Positions 29,563-38,628 of a stretch of DNA of 64,000 nt are shown here, one piece after another. This stretch comes from Cyanobium sp. (lineage in GTDB: Bacteria; Cyanobacteriota; Cyanobacteriia; PCC-6307; Cyanobiaceae): assembly GCA_014191755.1 (NCBI GenBank), contig BJHE01000008.1, positions 1 through 64,000 of the forward strand, in the 5' to 3' direction. Numbering within the stretch: the first letter of the stretch is position 1; each line of letters opens with the position of its first letter. The translations under genes were made by a program, and so were the position numbers. The notes beneath the pieces are model-generated. The model was not told the origin of the DNA. It searched no databases and saw nothing but the letters and a program-made list of their open reading frames with translations.

Positions 29563-30893
29563 ACCTTCTCTTCGTGGCCCCATCCGCCTACCTGCTGGGG
29601 GGCGTGCAGGACTGGCTGGCGGATCTGGTGGCCGACCAGCGCCAGCGAGGGGTCAAGGTGACGGTGGCCGTACCCGATGACACGATCCATCGGCGAGCCC
29701 CCTACGCCAAGCGCTACCCCAGCCTGGCGCCGATCCCCTTCCGCAACCGTTCCGGCAGCGAAGCGGGACGCATCCTGGCGCTGGAACAGTTGCTGCGGGC
29801 CCATCCCGACCATGTGGTGGCAGGGGTGAACATCGCGGCCCTCTACCCCGCAGTCCGACGGCTGCGGCGCCAGGGAGACTTCCGCGGCCACCTGGTGATG
29901 ACCCTGCACGCCATCGAGGCGGACTACTTCGCCGATCTACGCGACCAGAACGACCTTCTCGATGGCCTGGTGGTGACGAACCGCCTCAGCGGCGAACTGG
30001 CCCGCGCCCTCGGGGGGATGGAGGCCGAGCGGGTGTTTTATGCGCCCTACGGGGTTGAGCTGGGATCCGAGTGGGTCGAACCGGCTCCCGCCACCGCGAA
30101 GGCCGACACGGAGCCGCTGCGGATCGCCTGGGTGGGGCGGCTGGATCGGGCCCAGAAGCGGGTGCAGGACCTGGCTCCGATCCTCAAGGCCCTGGATGCA
30201 GAAGGTATTCCCTTTCAGCTCACCATCGCCGGCGACGGCCCGGATCGCCCCCTAGTGGAGGCCTCCCTGGCCGCCAGAATCACCGCCGGCCAGGTGATCG
30301 TCACCGGCGCGATCCCGCGGTCGCAACTGGCCCAGCGGGTTTACCGAACCCATCAGGTGCTGCTGATCACCTCCGCGTGGGAAACCGGACCGATCGTGGC
30401 CTGGGAGGCGATGGCTGCCGGTCTGGCGGTAGTGAGCAGCCGATATGTGGGATCAGGGCTGGAAGGTGCCCTGGTGCACGGCAGCACTGCCCTGCTTTTC
30501 CCCGTGGGCGACGCCCGGGAGGCGGCCGCTCAGCTGGCGAGCCTCCGAAATCCGGCCGGGCTGCGAGAGTTGGGCGCAGCAGGCTTCGATCTGGTGAAAC
30601 GGCGCTATTCGCGGGACGCCTCTCAGGCCGCCTGGATGGCAGCGTTCCAGGCCGTGGCGGCCCTCGCCCCCCTGCCGGTGCCGGGGCGAGCCGTTCCCAT
30701 CGCCGCAGCCGGTGGGCTGGACCGGCGACTCGGACCGGAAACGGCCGAACGGCTTCGTCGGCTGCTTCGCAGGCGGTTCCGCCATCGCGAGGCGGGCAGC
30801 GAATGGCCCCATAGCGGCCATGCCAGCGGCGACGACGCCTCGCTGCTGGAGCTGGCCGGGGCGCTCGACCGCGGCACGGGGACCCATGACTGA
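29559..30893 (+). CDS. GT4-family glycosyltransferase
   Basis: A 444-residue GT-B glycosyltransferase. The N-terminal domain starts with LLFVAPSAYLLGGVQDWLADL, a typical donor/acceptor loop. The C-terminal domain carries IAWVGRLDRAQKRVQDL, LTIAGDGPDRP and the EX7E-like region SAWETGPIVAWEAMAAGLAVV. A long Arg-rich C-terminal tail of about 70 residues follows the catalytic domain and may bind membranes or partners. I chose GTG 29559, which overlaps the previous stop. The same frame open upstream to 29106 is antisense-like noise inside the previous gene. The next gene starts eight bases before its end. Confidence 0.9.
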   Translation: MNLLFVAPSAYLLGGVQDWLADLVADQRQRGVKVTVAVPDDTIHRRAPYAKRYPSLAPIPFRNRSGSEAGRILALEQLLRAHPDHVVAGVNIAALYPAVRRLRRQGDFRGHLVMTLHAIEADYFADLRDQNDLLDGLVVTNRLSGELARALGGMEAERVFYAPYGVELGSEWVEPAPATAKADTEPLRIAWVGRLDRAQKRVQDLAPILKALDAEGIPFQLTIAGDGPDRPLVEASLAARITAGQVIVTGAIPRSQLAQRVYRTHQVLLITSAWETGPIVAWEAMAAGLAVVSSRYVGSGLEGALVHGSTALLFPVGDAREAAAQLASLRNPAGLRELGAAGFDLVKRRYSRDASQAAWMAAFQAVAALAPLPVPGRAVPIAAAGGLDRRLGPETAERLRRLLRRRFRHREAGSEWPHSGHASGDDASLLELAGALDRGTGTHD

Positions 30894-31926
30894 GCCGGGA
30901 ACCCCAACGCGGCGTGAGCAACTCGGCGTGTGGTTGAAGGACCGCTGGCGCTGGGAGCGGGCCCTGCGCTCGCCTACCCGCCGCTACCTCGGCCTGGCCA
31001 ACCGCAGCGAAACCGTCGAGCCGGCTCCCGATGACGAAGGTTTCGCCTGCTGCTGGACCTACACCTCCCGTCTCCATGCCTCCCAGGTCCAGCCCCGACT
31101 CGCCCAGCGCCTGCTGGGGCGCTGCCTGGGGGATGCGCCGATCGGACGGCGTCCGTCGCCGGCCCCCTTCAGCGGCCCCCCCCAGATCAGCGTGCTGATC
31201 GGCCACCGGGGTACGGAGCGCCTCCCCCTGTTGCTGGCCACCCTGGAATCGGTGGCCGCCCAGGAAGGGGTGAGCCTGGAATGCCTCGTGATCGAACAGG
31301 ACACCACCCCGCGGATCAACACCTCCCTGCCCCCCTGGGTGCGGCACATCCACGCACCGCTGAGCGAGCCGGAGGCCCCCTACAACCGCTCCCACACCTT
31401 CAACGTGGGGGCCCAGGAAGCCCGCTCGCCGGTGTTGCTCCTCCACGACAACGACATGCTCGTGCCCCGCGGCTATGCCCGGCGCATCCTGCAGCGCATC
31501 GGCAACGGCTACGCGGTGGTGAACCCCAAACGCTTTATCTTTTACCTCAACCCGCAGCACAGCCAGGCGGTGCTGAACAACGGGGCCCCCTACGACGAGA
31601 AACCAGCCGATTACATCGTGCAGAACCTCGAAGCCGGCGGCAGCATGGCGATCACAGCCGAGGCCTACAACCGGGTGGGTGGCATGGATGAGGAATTCCG
31701 GGGCTGGGGAGGGGAGGACAACGAATTCTGGGATCGCTGCCTCACCCTGCCCACCTGGATCTGGGGGTATGAACCGATCGTGCACCTCTGGCACCGAGGC
31801 CAACCCCTCAAGGGCGAAGGCGACAATCCCAATCTCGAGCGGGCCCGCACCCTGATGCTTCGTCCGGCCCGGGAGCGGATCGAAGACCTGCGGCGGCGGC
31901 GCCAGCACGGCGATGGAGGGAGCTGA
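30886..31926 (+). CDS. GT2 glycosyltransferase with galactosyltransferase-type C-terminal block
   Basis: A 346-residue protein. An N-terminal basic segment of about 90 residues (RREQLGVWLKDRWRWER) precedes the GT-A core ISVLIGHRGTERLPLLLATL. The core has LHDNDMLVPRGYARR at the DxD position and SMAITAEAYNRVGGMDEEFRGWGGEDNEFW, the glyco_transf_7C block that holds the catalytic base. ATG 30886 overlaps the preceding stop (ATGACTGA). It is likely a chain-building transferase of the repeat unit; the sugar is unknown. The frame extends upstream to 30712, but that part lies inside the previous gene. Confidence 0.88.
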   Translation: MTEPGTPTRREQLGVWLKDRWRWERALRSPTRRYLGLANRSETVEPAPDDEGFACCWTYTSRLHASQVQPRLAQRLLGRCLGDAPIGRRPSPAPFSGPPQISVLIGHRGTERLPLLLATLESVAAQEGVSLECLVIEQDTTPRINTSLPPWVRHIHAPLSEPEAPYNRSHTFNVGAQEARSPVLLLHDNDMLVPRGYARRILQRIGNGYAVVNPKRFIFYLNPQHSQAVLNNGAPYDEKPADYIVQNLEAGGSMAITAEAYNRVGGMDEEFRGWGGEDNEFWDRCLTLPTWIWGYEPIVHLWHRGQPLKGEGDNPNLERARTLMLRPARERIEDLRRRRQHGDGGS

Positions 31927-31930
31927 AGCC

Positions 31931-32944
31931 ATGGCCCCGACCACTGAACGTGATCCCGATCTGGTGAGCACCATCATTCCGGTGCACAATCGTGCCGATC
32001 TGCTGCGGGAAGCCGTAGCCAGCGTTCTGGCCCAGACCTATCGGCCGATCGAGATCGTGATCGTGGACGACGGCTCCACCGACGACACCGCCGCCGTGGC
32101 GGAGGACCTAGCCCACACCAGCCCGGAGTCGATCCTGGTGATCCACCAGCCCAATGCCGGTCCGGGTGCAGCCCGGCAACGGGGCCTGGATCGTGCCCGA
32201 GGAAGCTTCATTCAGTTCCTGGATTCCGACGACCTGCTGCTGCCGGGCAAATTCGCGGCCCAAGTGGGAGCTATGCGGCACAAACCCGACTGCCACATCA
32301 GCTATGGGCCGAGCCTGGAGGAAAACCACTCGATTCAGCCTGTGCAGCGCCGTGGGCCGATGCGCGGCACCGGCCAAGTGCGGACCACCCTGTTCCCCCA
32401 TCTGCTGGTGGAACGCTGGTGGACCACCAGTTGTCCTCTCTACCGCCGTGACTTGCTGGATCGTATCGGTCCCTGGCGCAGTTGGATCAATGAGGAGGAC
32501 TGGGAGTACGACGCCCGGGCGGGAGCCACGGGGGCCAGGCTCGCCTGGGTACCGGAGGAGGTGTCAGTGCGGCGGATTCATCTGGCCGATGGCCACCTCA
32601 GCGATGAGGGCTGCGAAGATCCTCGCAAGCTCTCCCACCGTGCCCTGGCCCAAGCCTCCCTCTTCCACTGCGCCCGGCAGGCGGGCGTGGCCCATGACAC
32701 ACCGGAGATGCGGCAGTTCGTGAGGGCCTCCTTCCTTCTGAGCCGCCAGTGCGGCCTCGCCGGCGTAAACGATGCCTCCAAGTCCCTGTTCCAGCTGGCC
32801 AGGGCTGCCTCCGGACGACGACGGCTGCAGCAATCTCCGGAATTCCTGCTCTACGGCCTGCTGGCCGCCCTGGTTGGCTGGCGGGGTGCCGCCCGAGTGA
32901 GCCTGGGGCTGCGCCGCCTGATGCCCCGCCGCAACGCCCCATGA
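31931..32944 (+). CDS. GT2-family glycosyltransferase
   Basis: A 337-residue GT-A transferase with a textbook start, STIIPVHNRADLLREAVASVL, then VIVDDGSTDDTAAV and the DxD-type FLDSDDLLLPGKF. The acidic INEEDWEYDARAG near residue 195 fits the catalytic base. The C-terminal third is helical and basic, perhaps for membrane association. ATG 31931 is preferred over ATG 31913, which overlaps the previous gene and would add six residues. It is coupled to the following GT2 gene by an ATGA overlap. Confidence 0.9.
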   Translation: MAPTTERDPDLVSTIIPVHNRADLLREAVASVLAQTYRPIEIVIVDDGSTDDTAAVAEDLAHTSPESILVIHQPNAGPGAARQRGLDRARGSFIQFLDSDDLLLPGKFAAQVGAMRHKPDCHISYGPSLEENHSIQPVQRRGPMRGTGQVRTTLFPHLLVERWWTTSCPLYRRDLLDRIGPWRSWINEEDWEYDARAGATGARLAWVPEEVSVRRIHLADGHLSDEGCEDPRKLSHRALAQASLFHCARQAGVAHDTPEMRQFVRASFLLSRQCGLAGVNDASKSLFQLARAASGRRRLQQSPEFLLYGLLAALVGWRGAARVSLGLRRLMPRRNAP

Positions 32945-33855
32945 CCCCGACGACTCCACTGGTTTCCGTGGTGATGGGGGTGCGCAACGGTGCCGGGACC
33001 CTGGAAGCCACCCTGACCTCCCTCACCCAGGGCCAGGATCTCGACCTGGAAGTGCTGGTGATCAATGACGGCTCGACCGATCAGACCGGTGCGCTGCTGG
33101 AACGCTTGGCCGCCGCAGATCGCCGCATCCGGGTGCTGACCCGCGAGGGTCGAGGGCTCACTCGGGCCCTGATCGAGGGCTGCAGCGAAGCCAGGGGCAG
33201 CTTCATCGCCCGGCAGGATGCTGGCGACCGCTCCCTGCCAGGACGACTCGCGCAGCAGGTGAGCTGCCTAGAGGCCGATCCAGGTGCCAGTCTTTGCTCC
33301 AGCCACGTGCGGCTGGTTGTGGAGGAGGGGGCCACCGCCACCGTGAACCGGCTGGGCGAGGAAAGCCTGGCCGATGGACTCACCGGACCGTCGATCCATG
33401 GTTCGGTGCTCATGCGCCGCGAAGCCTACGAACGGGCCGGCGGCTACCGGGCAGCCTTCTATTACGCCCAGGATCTCGATCTCTGGAGCCGGATGGTGGA
33501 ATCCGGGCGGCATCGGGTGGTGCCCGAGGTGCTCTACGAGGCCACCCTTTCGCCTGGATCGATTAGCGGTTCCCGGCGCCAGGAACAGGAGGCCTTCCAC
33601 GCCCTGATCGTGGGAGCCACCCGGGCCCGTCGGGCCGGGGAATCCGAGGATCCCTGGCTGGAGCAGGCCGAGCAGCTGAGCGGAAGCTGCCGCACTGCCC
33701 GCCGCAATCCCCGCCGCGAAGCCGATGGCGCTTACTTCATCGCAGCCTGCCTAGCGGCCGAGCACCCTGATCTGTCCCGCCGGTACCTGGATCGCACCCT
33801 GGAGCTGAACCCCTGGCACCTCAAGGCGCGGCTACGGCAGCTGAGGGCACGATGA
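32941..33855 (+). CDS. GT2-family glycosyltransferase
   Basis: A 304-residue GT-A transferase. Conserved elements in order are SVVMGVRNGAGTLEATLTSL, LVINDGSTDQTGALL, a DxD-region variant FIARQDAGDRSLPGRL and YYAQDLDLWSRM, the likely catalytic-base motif. The C-terminal part (YFIAACLAAEHPDLSRRYL) looks like a short TPR-like helical tail. ATG 32941 overlaps the preceding stop, and its stop overlaps the next start. The product is probably cytosolic and acts on a lipid-linked intermediate; donor unknown. Confidence 0.9.
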   Translation: MTPTTPLVSVVMGVRNGAGTLEATLTSLTQGQDLDLEVLVINDGSTDQTGALLERLAAADRRIRVLTREGRGLTRALIEGCSEARGSFIARQDAGDRSLPGRLAQQVSCLEADPGASLCSSHVRLVVEEGATATVNRLGEESLADGLTGPSIHGSVLMRREAYERAGGYRAAFYYAQDLDLWSRMVESGRHRVVPEVLYEATLSPGSISGSRRQEQEAFHALIVGATRARRAGESEDPWLEQAEQLSGSCRTARRNPRREADGAYFIAACLAAEHPDLSRRYLDRTLELNPWHLKARLRQLRAR

Positions 33856-35942
33856 AGCTCACGGTTGCCATCCCCACCTACGGCCGCGACGGGGTGCTCA
33901 CCGCCAGCATCGCCGACCTTCTGGCCCTCGATCCGCCCCCCTGGGAGCTCCTGATCGTGGACCAGACCCCGCGCCACGATGCCGACACGGAGGCCCGGCT
34001 GGCCCGCTGGCACGAAGAGGGCCATATCCGCTGGTTGCGCCTGGAGCGCCCCTCGATCACCGGTGCCATGAACCGGGCCCTGCTCGAGGCCCACGGCGAT
34101 CGGATCCTTTTCCTCGACGACGACATCCGCCCCGACCCCGACCTGCTGCGGGCCCACCAACGCGCCGGCGAATTGGATCCCGAGGCAATGGTGGCCGGCA
34201 GGGTACTGCAGCCATGGCACAGCGAGCGGGAGGATCCCCCCGGCGCCCCCTTCCTGTTCAACAGCCTCGAACCCCGCAGCTTGAAGGCATTCATGGGGGG
34301 CAATGTGGCCATCCCCCTGCGGCGCGCCCGCAGCCTGGGTGGCTTCGACACCAACTTCGTGAAGGTGGCCTATCACTTTGAAGCCGAGTTCGCCCACCGC
34401 TGGTGCGACAGCGGTGGGCGCATCAACTACGAACCAACCGCCTTGATCCACCATCTGCGGGCCGAACGGGGCGGCACCCGCAGCTACGGCAAACACCTCA
34501 CCACCCTGCAACCCGATCACGCGGTGGGGCGCTACTACTTTCTGCTGCGTAGCCGGCCTCCGGCTCAGGCGCTGTTCGGCTCGGTTGGCGCCCTGCTCAA
34601 GTCGGTGCGGACCCGCCACCACCTGAGCCATCCCTGGTGGATCCCGGCCACCCTGCTAGCCGAGTTGCGGGGCCTGCTGTGGGCACTGCGGCTCAACGCC
34701 GGGGGTCCGGCCCTGCTGCCCACCCGCACACCCAGACTGCTGGTGGTGGGCAGCCACCCGGTGCATTACCACACACCAATGTTCCACACCCTGGAGGCCG
34801 ATCCGGCCCTAGCCAGCGACGTGCTCTATCTCTCGCTGCCGGATGCGCGCACCCAGGGGCTGGGCTTCGGCGTGGCCTTCGCCTGGGATGTGCCCCTGCT
34901 TGAGGGCTACCGCTGGCGCCAGGTCCGCAGCGGCCGCGGCCGGGGCATCACCAGCGGCTACTCCGGGGTGTGGCTGACCAACCCGCTGATGGAACTGGGC
35001 TGGGGCCCCTCCCGGCAGCGGCCGGACGCGATCTTCCTGACGGGATGGCATTTCCTGGGCCTGGTGCAGCTGCATCTGGTGGCGCGTTTACTGCGGATCC
35101 CGGTGATCCTGCGGATGGATTCCAATGGGCTCAGACCTCGCTCCTGGCTGCTCAACCGGATCTACGGCGTCCTCTTCCGGGGCGTGGCGGTGGGGCTGCC
35201 GGTGGGCCAGGCGAATGCCCGCTGGTACCGAAGCAATGGTGTGCCCGAGAATCGACTGATCCCTTCTCCCCACTTCATCGACAACGCCAGCTTCGCCGCC
35301 CAGGCCGCCGAGCAACGCAACCAACGCCAGGCCCTGCGCCAGCGCTGGGGGATCCCGGAGGGAGCCTTCTGCTTCCTCTTCGCGGGCAAACTTCAGAAGA
35401 AAAAACGGCCCCAGGATCTGCTGGAGGCGATGAGACTGCTCCAGCAGCAAGCGCCAACGGGCCACCGCCCGATTCACCTTCTGATCGTCGGCAGTGGGCA
35501 TTTGGAGGAGGCCTGCCGCGCTCAGGCGGCCGCCCATGACCTGCCCGTGAGCTTTGCCGGCTTCCTCAACCAATCCGCGATCGCCTCGGCCTATGCAGCT
35601 AGCGACTGTCTGGTTCTTCCCTCCGACCACGGCGAAACCTGGGGGCTGGTGGTGAATGAGGCCATGGCCTGCGGCCTGCCGGCCGTGGTGAGCGACCTGG
35701 TGGGCTGCCGGGAGGACCTGATCATCGAAGGGAAGACCGGCCTGAGCTACCCCTGTGGCGATCCAGGGGCGCTAGCGGCCTGCCTGGTGCGCATGGCAGG
35801 GGATCCGGAAGCCAGCCGCCGGATGGGGGAGGCAGGCCAGCAGCTGGTGGAGAGAGCCTTCACAGTGGAAGCTGCCGCAGCTGGCATCCGGGCCGGGGTG
35901 ATGCGGGTGATCGGACGATCGCCGGCTCCGCCAGACCGATGA
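33852..35942 (+). CDS. Fused GT2-GT4 bifunctional glycosyltransferase
   Basis: This 696-residue protein contains two complete transferases. Residues 1 to about 285 are a GT-A domain: LTVAIPTYGRDGVLTASI, FLDDDIRPDPDLLRAH and GGFDTNFVKVAYHFEAEFA. Residues about 295 to 690 are a GT-B domain: LLVVGSHPVHYHTPMFHTL at its start, LFAGKLQKKKRPQDLLEAM, LLIVGSGHLEEACR and SDHGETWGLVVNEAMACGLP with the usual Glu residues. The linker is a short Pro/Thr stretch near 34715-34735. No internal stop is seen. The two active sites could add two sugars in succession. It overlaps both neighbours by four bases. Confidence 0.9.
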   Translation: MKLTVAIPTYGRDGVLTASIADLLALDPPPWELLIVDQTPRHDADTEARLARWHEEGHIRWLRLERPSITGAMNRALLEAHGDRILFLDDDIRPDPDLLRAHQRAGELDPEAMVAGRVLQPWHSEREDPPGAPFLFNSLEPRSLKAFMGGNVAIPLRRARSLGGFDTNFVKVAYHFEAEFAHRWCDSGGRINYEPTALIHHLRAERGGTRSYGKHLTTLQPDHAVGRYYFLLRSRPPAQALFGSVGALLKSVRTRHHLSHPWWIPATLLAELRGLLWALRLNAGGPALLPTRTPRLLVVGSHPVHYHTPMFHTLEADPALASDVLYLSLPDARTQGLGFGVAFAWDVPLLEGYRWRQVRSGRGRGITSGYSGVWLTNPLMELGWGPSRQRPDAIFLTGWHFLGLVQLHLVARLLRIPVILRMDSNGLRPRSWLLNRIYGVLFRGVAVGLPVGQANARWYRSNGVPENRLIPSPHFIDNASFAAQAAEQRNQRQALRQRWGIPEGAFCFLFAGKLQKKKRPQDLLEAMRLLQQQAPTGHRPIHLLIVGSGHLEEACRAQAAAHDLPVSFAGFLNQSAIASAYAASDCLVLPSDHGETWGLVVNEAMACGLPAVVSDLVGCREDLIIEGKTGLSYPCGDPGALAACLVRMAGDPEASRRMGEAGQQLVERAFTVEAAAAGIRAGVMRVIGRSPAPPDR

Positions 35943-37162
35943 AGCCGCCCCTTCGAGTTCTCCATGTGATCCCCTCGATCAGCCCTCTCCGGGGTGGACC
36001 GAGCAAGGCGGTGCTGGACATGGTGGCTGCCCTCCGCCAGCGGGGCGTCGACGCCTCGATCCTCACCACCAATGACGATGGTCGGGGTGTGGATGCCTCG
36101 CTGCCCACCGGGAAGTGGATCGACCGCCAGGGCATTCCCTTGATTGCCTTTCCGCGCTGGAGTCCCCCCGTTCACGCCCTGCGGGAGTTCGCCTTCAGCC
36201 CCGGTCTGGTGAGGTGGCTGAAAGTCCATCTCCACGACTACGACCTGCTCCACGTGCATGCGATCTTCTCGTTTCCCTCCACTTGGGCCATGCGTGAGGC
36301 CCGCCACGCCGGCGTTCCCTACCTGGTGCGGACGATCGGACAGCTCAGTCCCTGGAGCCTCGCCCAGAGCCGCTCCCGCAAGATCTGGATGCTGCGGCTG
36401 ATCGAGGAGCGCAACCTCAATGGGGCTGCCGCCCTGCATTTCACCGCCGGGGCTGAACGGGATGAGGTGGCAGCGCTCGGCCTGCTGCCCCCGGCTCTGG
36501 TGCTCCCCCTCGGGGTGCAGCTGAACAACCAAACCAACCGCAGAGCCCAAGTAGGGAGTGACCTCACCGATCGCACCACCCGATTTCTGTTCCTCTCACG
36601 GCTGCATCCCAAGAAGCAACTCGATCGCCTGCTGGAAGCGCTAGCCCTGCTCAACCAACAACGGCCCGATGCTTCCTGGGAACTTCGGATCGCCGGCCGG
36701 GGTGAACCCGGCTACGAGCGCCAGCTCCATGGGCAGGCCGAATCGCTCGGCCTGGGCCAGCGCTGCCTGTGGCTGGGGCAGGTGGAGGGTGAAGGCAAGG
36801 ACAAGGAGCTGGCGGATGCCGACTGGCTGGTGCTGCCCTCGGCGGCTGAAAATTTCGGCATCGCCGTGGCCGAAGCCCTGGCGGCCGGCACCCCGGCCAT
36901 CCTCTCGCCCGAGGTGGCGGTGTCGGAATTGGTGGCAACGGCCGGAGCCGGCCTGGTCTGTGCCAGCACCCCTCCGGAGTTGGCCTGCACCCTGGCGCAA
37001 GCCATTGGGGGCCCCAGCCCTGCCACCCGTTTGGCTGCCCGTAGCCTTGCGGAGCAGCGGCTGGCCTGGCCAGCCATCGCCTCGGCCCTGGAGACCCACT
37101 ATGCCGACATCGTGAAAGCGAATCGCCGCAACGCCGCTCCCTCCGCGCCATCCCCCCCGTAG
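35939..37162 (+). CDS. GT4-family glycosyltransferase
   Basis: A 407-residue GT-B transferase. The N-terminal domain opens with RVLHVIPSISPLRGGPSKAV, the phosphate/acceptor loop, and has LLHVHAIFSFPSTWAMR. The donor domain contains FLFLSRLHPKKQLDRLLEAL, LRIAGRGEPGYERQL and PSAAENFGIAVAEALAAGTP, which has the EX7E pattern. It has a normal length and no membrane helix. ATG 35939 overlaps the preceding stop (ATGA). A Wzy-like polymerase follows after seven bases, so this gene closes the first transferase run. Confidence 0.92.
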   Translation: MKPPLRVLHVIPSISPLRGGPSKAVLDMVAALRQRGVDASILTTNDDGRGVDASLPTGKWIDRQGIPLIAFPRWSPPVHALREFAFSPGLVRWLKVHLHDYDLLHVHAIFSFPSTWAMREARHAGVPYLVRTIGQLSPWSLAQSRSRKIWMLRLIEERNLNGAAALHFTAGAERDEVAALGLLPPALVLPLGVQLNNQTNRRAQVGSDLTDRTTRFLFLSRLHPKKQLDRLLEALALLNQQRPDASWELRIAGRGEPGYERQLHGQAESLGLGQRCLWLGQVEGEGKDKELADADWLVLPSAAENFGIAVAEALAAGTPAILSPEVAVSELVATAGAGLVCASTPPELACTLAQAIGGPSPATRLAARSLAEQRLAWPAIASALETHYADIVKANRRNAAPSAPSPP

Positions 37163-37169
37163 CCCGTCG

Positions 37170-38627
37170 ATGACATCGCTGTTCCTGGTTCTGATGTTCG
37201 GCAGCCTCGCCTTGGTCCTGCTGGATGGCAACTGGCGAGCAGGATTGCTTATCACTGTGGTGATCGGTTTTCTGCAGGATCCAATCCGGAAGATCACACC
37301 GGACCAACCCAGCACGTTCGTGGGCCTGGTGCTGCTTGCCTTCGCGCTGACCACCCTGGTGATCTATGAGAAGAAACAGGGAAGGATTGACCTGCGCAGC
37401 ATGTTCTGGACCGTGCCGGAAATCCTTGAATGGATTCCCATCTACTTCCTCGTGATCGCGGCCCAGGCGATGAATTCCTTTCTCCGCTTCGGAGACATCC
37501 GACTCATGGGTCTGGGCTTCGCCTTCTACATGGCCCCCGCCGTGGCCATCTGGGCAGGCTACGAGGTGGGATGCAGTCCCAAAGCCTTGCAAAAAGTGAT
37601 CATCACATACCTAGCTTTATGCAGTCTATTTGCGATATCAGCCTGGCTCGACTTCCGAGGTCTTGATAGCATTTTCTTTCAAGAGGTGGGCGAGGGAATT
37701 CAAATCACCTTTGAGGGTTTTTCCGCCTCAGGGGTTTCGGGCCTGTGGCGCACCAGCGAGGTGGCTGCCTGGCATCTCGCCGCAGGAGCCTGCTTCTCCA
37801 TCGTTATGGCGGTGAGTTCCCAACGACGTGATACGCAGTTGCTTCTATTCTTGCTGGCCGCAGCCTTCGCCTATCTCACGATCCCCACAGGACGCCGTAA
37901 AGCGCTGGTGCTAGTGCTGGTATTCACAGCCTTCTACCTGCTGCTATTCAGCCGCAGGGCTTCCCCAGCCTCGCGAGAGAGGGTGATCAGCAGCGTGCTC
38001 GGGGGATCCGCGATGGCCTACGGGGCCTATGCGCTCTTTCTGATCACGGCCAAGGGAGATTCCTTCGACCGCTACCTGAATCGATCCCTGAGCGCCAAGG
38101 ACGACCTGTTTGACCGCTTTCAGACGCAAGGCCTTGGAGCTCTGCTGAGAGCACTCGACGTCTCCCAGGGCTGGGGGCTGGGGGTGGGGGCTGGGGCCAA
38201 TCTGGGCAACATCAAGTTCAGCGACAGCGCCCAGGCGGTCCGACGGAGCATTCAGAGCCTCAGTTATGTATCGGAAGGGGGTGGCGGCAGAATCGTGGCC
38301 GAATTAGGCCTGCCCGGACTGGTTGTAGGGATCGTACTCGTTGCCTTATTTTTGCTAACTTTTCGTCGTAACTTCCGCTTACTCACCCTGCTGGAACCCC
38401 GCCTGGCCTTCCTGTTGCTTGGCCTTGTGGCATTCGGCCTCGCCAACGTGGTGTTCTTCTTTACGGCCGCACAGGTTTACTCCGATCCCTTCATTCTGAT
38501 CCTGCTTGGCATTTGCTTCGGATCCTTTCTTGCCGTGCCCACCCTGATCGCTCGTCAGCAGGCCCAGCTTGCCTACCTGCAATCCCAGCCCCCGACCACC
38601 GGCATGTCCTTCCCCGCTGTTCGATGA
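37170..38627 (+). CDS. Wzy-like O-antigen/exopolysaccharide polymerase or ligase
   Basis: A 485-residue integral membrane protein with about ten to twelve hydrophobic helices, among them LFLVLMFGSLALVLL, FVGLVLLAFALTTLVI, LVLVLVFTAFYLLLF and LLLGLVAFGLANVVFFF. A large periplasmic-type loop near residues 290-390 contains GWGLGVGAGANLG and YVSEGGGGRIVAELG, in line with the polymerase/ligase group. It probably joins lipid-linked repeat units at the outer face of the inner membrane. Family sequence similarity is low, so the choice between polymerase and ligase stays open. It lies within the operon between GT genes. Confidence 0.72.
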   Translation: MTSLFLVLMFGSLALVLLDGNWRAGLLITVVIGFLQDPIRKITPDQPSTFVGLVLLAFALTTLVIYEKKQGRIDLRSMFWTVPEILEWIPIYFLVIAAQAMNSFLRFGDIRLMGLGFAFYMAPAVAIWAGYEVGCSPKALQKVIITYLALCSLFAISAWLDFRGLDSIFFQEVGEGIQITFEGFSASGVSGLWRTSEVAAWHLAAGACFSIVMAVSSQRRDTQLLLFLLAAAFAYLTIPTGRRKALVLVLVFTAFYLLLFSRRASPASRERVISSVLGGSAMAYGAYALFLITAKGDSFDRYLNRSLSAKDDLFDRFQTQGLGALLRALDVSQGWGLGVGAGANLGNIKFSDSAQAVRRSIQSLSYVSEGGGGRIVAELGLPGLVVGIVLVALFLLTFRRNFRLLTLLEPRLAFLLLGLVAFGLANVVFFFTAAQVYSDPFILILLGICFGSFLAVPTLIARQQAQLAYLQSQPPTTGMSFPAVR

Positions 38628-38628
38628 G

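Noticed and set aside
30367..31989. 540-codon reverse frame across three glycosyltransferase genes
   Set aside because: It is antisense to well-supported GT genes, has low-complexity Pro/Gly/Arg/His composition and no motif; typical of shadow frames in GC-rich DNA.
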